In this document: positions 60,751 through 64,000 of the stretch, piece by piece | Layout: every line of letters begins with the position of its first letter | Position numbering within the stretch: the stretch's first letter is position 1 | Assembly (NCBI GenBank): GCA_025890175.1 | Contig: JANPYM010000002.1 | Location: forward strand, 917,976 to 981,975 | Direction: 5' to 3' | DNA length: 64,000 nt | From: Ciborinia camelliae | Taxonomy: Eukaryota; Ascomycota; Leotiomycetes; Helotiales; Sclerotiniaceae | Notes under the pieces: model-generated | What the model was told of the DNA's origin: nothing | The model's database searches: none | Seen by the model: the letters and a program-made list of their open reading frames with translations, nothing else | Made by a program: the position numbers and the translations under genes

Positions 60751-63700
60751 ATGTCGTCTCCGGCAGGGGTACCAATGGGGAATCCTCAATTACAAAATCA
60801 ATCACCTCAAGCTCCTCTGGTAACAAACAACAATGATTCCAGTGAAAACGGGGTCATGATTAGACCGATGAGACGTAGGTACATTGCTATAGCTTCAATC
60901 TGGTCACAATGCTTACTCTAGGGGATCTTTATAGTCAAGGTACTCTATACTTTCGATGATGGATGCAAAACCAATTGTTTGGCACGATGGCCACAGGTAC
61001 TTCAGATTCAATCGATCGCTATGGACGAGACAAATTCAATCGGCGTAATCGAACTCTACACATGTTTACAAGCAATTATCGAATGTAGCCCGGAACTTCT
61101 TCCTCGAGCCGGACGAGACTTCACTGTTTATGCCTATGATTACTCTGAAGATGATAGTCCTTTGGTGGGTCAAGGGATGCTTTCACGGGCTTTGGCAACA
61201 CCTCCTACACCGAATGCTTCAATACATCAATCACAAAAACTCATTACTGGGCGAGTATGCAAGAATATTATGGGCTTATTTGCAAATGGAGTGAAAGAAA
61301 CTTTGGAAGTCAAGCTTCGTTTGGTTCCTCAAACGTTGTCACCAATGGAGTATACAAACACCATGGGAAATTCCAGTCAATGCATTTCAACCCCGATATT
61401 TGACCATAACGAGTGGAATTCTTTATTACAGTCGCAGCAAAATCAACCTCAAATGTCGAACAGAACACCAAACCCGGTCGCCATGTCAAATAACAAAGGA
61501 ACGACCATGGAGGTAGTCAATCAGCTTTTAAGTCCAAGTCTTCCACCGATACATCCTTACAAACAAGCTTCGCCCCCAGCACCCGCAGCCATGCGTGAGG
61601 AACCCGTACCGATCGCTGCCAGAGATCAGAAGATAGCCAGACCCTCATCCAGGACGACGGTCAAACGGGGAAGACGTGGCCGCCCTCCGAAGAATCGTTC
61701 GGAATTAGGAGGCAACACATCTGGGTATGAAGAAGGCACAGAGGGGGAAGACGGTCCGGCTCCGAAGAGAAGGGCAAAGATTACTCAGGCAGATTGGAAC
61801 AACAAATCGGCATTTGGGTCAGGATCTGACTCACTTCGAGTTACAGCAAGCACATCGGGTTCTATACGTGCTTTCAGACCATTAGCTCCATCTAGTGGCC
61901 TAGCTGTAGGCAATCATTTGCAAGAAATTCCTCGAGCCCCTACACCAGTTCCAATCTTGGAGCAGCCAGTTAATCAGCACAGACCGCAATCCCAAAGTGG
62001 GCTCAGACAGGGGTCGATTCCTCATTTAGAGATGCCTCAAGCACACTCACCAGCCTATTCACAATTAGAGCCTTCACTCCCTCCAGAAGATCGTCTGAGA
62101 CTCTCCATTGAATCAGCCCATCCCTCACCGGAACACATTGCCAGTCCAGGATTAACACCTCAAGATATCGCATCGTCCCCACCAGTCTTACGAAATGGAA
62201 CACCGTCAATACGATCAAGTCCCCCCTGTCTTTCAAGCCCTTCGTTGCCACCCATGCCTAGGTTAGACTCGGGATTTATGAGCGGTAACTTAGATGACTT
62301 TGACGATCTTTTCGGAGATGACGAGATATCACGCCCAATCGATGAAGAGGATGTTGTGGTTGCAAAGAAAAGCATCAAACGACGAGGTCCTCGTAAAACA
62401 CAGCCGACAAATTCAAACCTGAATGGTGGATTTCATATTCAAGAAGAAACACCGGGTCCCATGGAATTACTTCCTAAGAGAATGCTAATCACTGAACAGC
62501 CAAGGCCAAAACCTAGGGCAGTACAAGCAAAATCTAGACGAAACAGTATAATGTCCGAAGATGGACAATCACTACCCCCCTTAAAACAAGATTCGCGCCT
62601 CAATTCTCGGCCGCCTTCTCAGTCTCAACCCCCTCCTAGTGTGGAGCCACCACCACCAACCTTGCATCTCCCAACTCCGCCAACGAGTGAATATACACAA
62701 CCCCCTATGCCGCAAATGCATGTCCCTGCAGTACCACCACCACCACCACAACCTCGTATGGCATCTGGAAATCTTTCGCGGACTGCTTCTACTGGATCAA
62801 TGGCCCTTCCGAATATTCCTGCAAGTGATCATGTTCTTCCACCTACTTTCCAGCGATCCCAGACTTGGTCTGAGCATCCACATTATATGACTGAAGTCCC
62901 CAATGCACCCAGCCAAACCGAAGCCAAGAAAGCCTCCATTAAACTGAAGTTGGAGAACGCTCTTAGAAATGGACAGATGCCCCAGTATTGTGAGAATTGT
63001 GGCGCTATTGAAACTCCAACCTGGCGTAGGGCATGGTCACAAGAATGTCAAGGTGCTCCAGGCTACCATGAATACTCGGAAGAACCTGGAAGAGTTACAG
63101 CCATTAACATTCTCTCAAGAGATGATACAGGATTACCCACTTCGTATCTCCTTATCAAAAAAGCCCTTGCTGCTGGTGAAGATCAGAAACAGTACAAGGC
63201 GTTCAGTCTTTGCAATCGTAAGTCATATATAAGAATTGAAGATATGCAGTCACTAATATATTATAGCTTGTGGCATATGGATGTCGAAATACAAGTCGCA
63301 ACGCCCAGAAGCCAAATGGGGTAAAGATCCAGATGCAAAGAAAAAGCGACCTACCAAAGCCAAGGCTGCGGCGGTTATGCCCACATCAGAAGCCAATTTC
63401 CCACCATCAGACATAAACTTTCCACCATCCGAAGCATTTTACCAACAACCCGTAGCTCCTCTCGGCACCGATCGTATGTCCCCCATTGATCTCGACGGAT
63501 TAGACCCTACCAATCAGATCCCTACTGGTTACAGTCACCCAAATGAAATGCGTAGAGCGAACAGTGTTCGTCCTGCTAAAAAGTTGAACGCAATGACCTC
63601 TGATTCCGCTTCCGCAGCATTGAGGAGAGCTTTACAATCAAGTCCAGCCAGATGGACACAACATAGTCATGTGGAAGTAAGAGATGAACCAGAAGGGGAC

Positions 63701-64000
63701 ACTACACGAAGACTTTTATTTCCTTCTCCTCGAAAAGACCCATCTCCTAAAGTCTTAGGAGAAGTTACAACGAATGTTGTTCAGGTTGTTGACATTTACA
63801 ACGTCAAAGATGTAGTCGCTGGGACTATGAACAAGGAGAATTGTTCAGCTCCATTTAATCTAGAAGAAGACGCTGAGCTTATGAGATTAATTGAGGAGCA
63901 ATTTGCCCGACCAACCACGCCAGTTCAGAAAACTCCCGTCGCAAATCCATTCAAAACTCCAACTCGAGCAACCCCAAACCATAGGCCTATTACCAGAAGT
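60751..64000 (+). CDS. Spt21/Ams2-type GATA-finger regulator of histone genes (3' end missing)
   Basis: Three exons are read, 60751-60874, 60935-63217 and 63267 to the window edge, open throughout (about 1,046 residues, no stop). The N-terminal domain has the Spt21 pattern: KVLYTFDDGCKTNCLARWPQ, then ELYTCLQAIIECSPELLPRA and DFTVYAYDYSEDDSPLVGQG. A Pro/Ser-rich middle follows with an AT-hook-like RGRRGRPPKN near residue 284. A GATA-type zinc finger starts at about 726 (YCENCGAIETPTWRRAWSQE), and its second Cys pair is far away (LCNPCGIWMSKYK), reached across the intron at 63218-63266. The family regulates histone gene transcription: Spt21 in budding yeast with Spt10, and Ams2 in fission yeast, where it also supports CENP-A loading. 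The roughly 70-residue insert within the finger agrees with Ams2-like proteins. Nuclear location is inferred. Confidence 0.85.

Overview
This window is nuclear DNA of a filamentous ascomycete. The protein-coding genes are typical fungal orthologues split by short introns (about 48-120 nt, GT...AG, several with GCTAAC-like branch points). Intergenic DNA is littered with TAGG/CCTA tetranucleotide runs, and there are a few very AT-rich, RIP-like patches. From general knowledge of such genomes I favour a leotiomycete, possibly Sclerotiniaceae (Botrytis/Sclerotinia type). That placement is inference. Exon joins below were worked out by hand from splice motifs, reading frame and family conservation.

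Layout. 1-8.2 kb: 3' end of a FUN14-type membrane protein gene, then an importin-13/Kap122-type karyopherin (minus), divergent from an Xaa-Pro aminopeptidase P (plus). 8.8-12 kb: an ER/nuclear-envelope SUN-domain protein of the Slp1 type. 12.9-18.5 kb: a decay zone. It holds remnants of a divergent MFS transporter/P450 pair that have both lost their 5' halves, a full-length P450 with an in-frame stop, a degenerate tandem repeat array, and two small orphan ORFs. 18.8-23.6 kb: a PHD-MYST histone acetyltransferase (Sas3/Mst2-like, minus) divergent from the complex I subunit NDUFA1/MWFE, whose frame requires a 4-nt microexon. 23.6-28.7 kb: gene-poor, with an AT-rich island. 28.7-35.7 kb: a DHA1 MFS transporter, then mitoribosomal protein mL41 and SSU-processome factor Utp14 sharing a 201-bp divergent promoter. 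35.7-44.7 kb: about 9 kb almost without genes. 44.7-47.4 kb: a large Ser/Thr-rich GPI-anchored CFEM-like surface protein. 48.8-64 kb: a compact housekeeping block with a DUF427 protein, ESCRT-III Did2/CHMP1, exosome Csl4, dihydroxyacetone kinase, SmD2, a mitochondrial HIBCH-type hydrolase, and the start of an Spt21/Ams2-type GATA-finger protein that runs off the right edge.

The genes do not form one pathway. Most are conserved housekeeping genes in divergent pairs (IPO13/AMPP, MYST/NDUFA1, mL41/UTP14, DUF427/DID2, CSL4/DAK, SmD2/HIBCH), separated by low-density accessory tracts. I did not find a clearly novel multi-gene system. The most interesting signals are the NDUFA1 microexon, the P450/MFS deletion scar, the dual-ATG layout of the HIBCH gene, a 131-bp inverted-repeat element upstream of the DAK gene, and the long empty tract in front of the surface-protein gene. 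A 10-N gap at 48459-48468 sits between two copies of the same microsatellite and is probably an assembly artefact.
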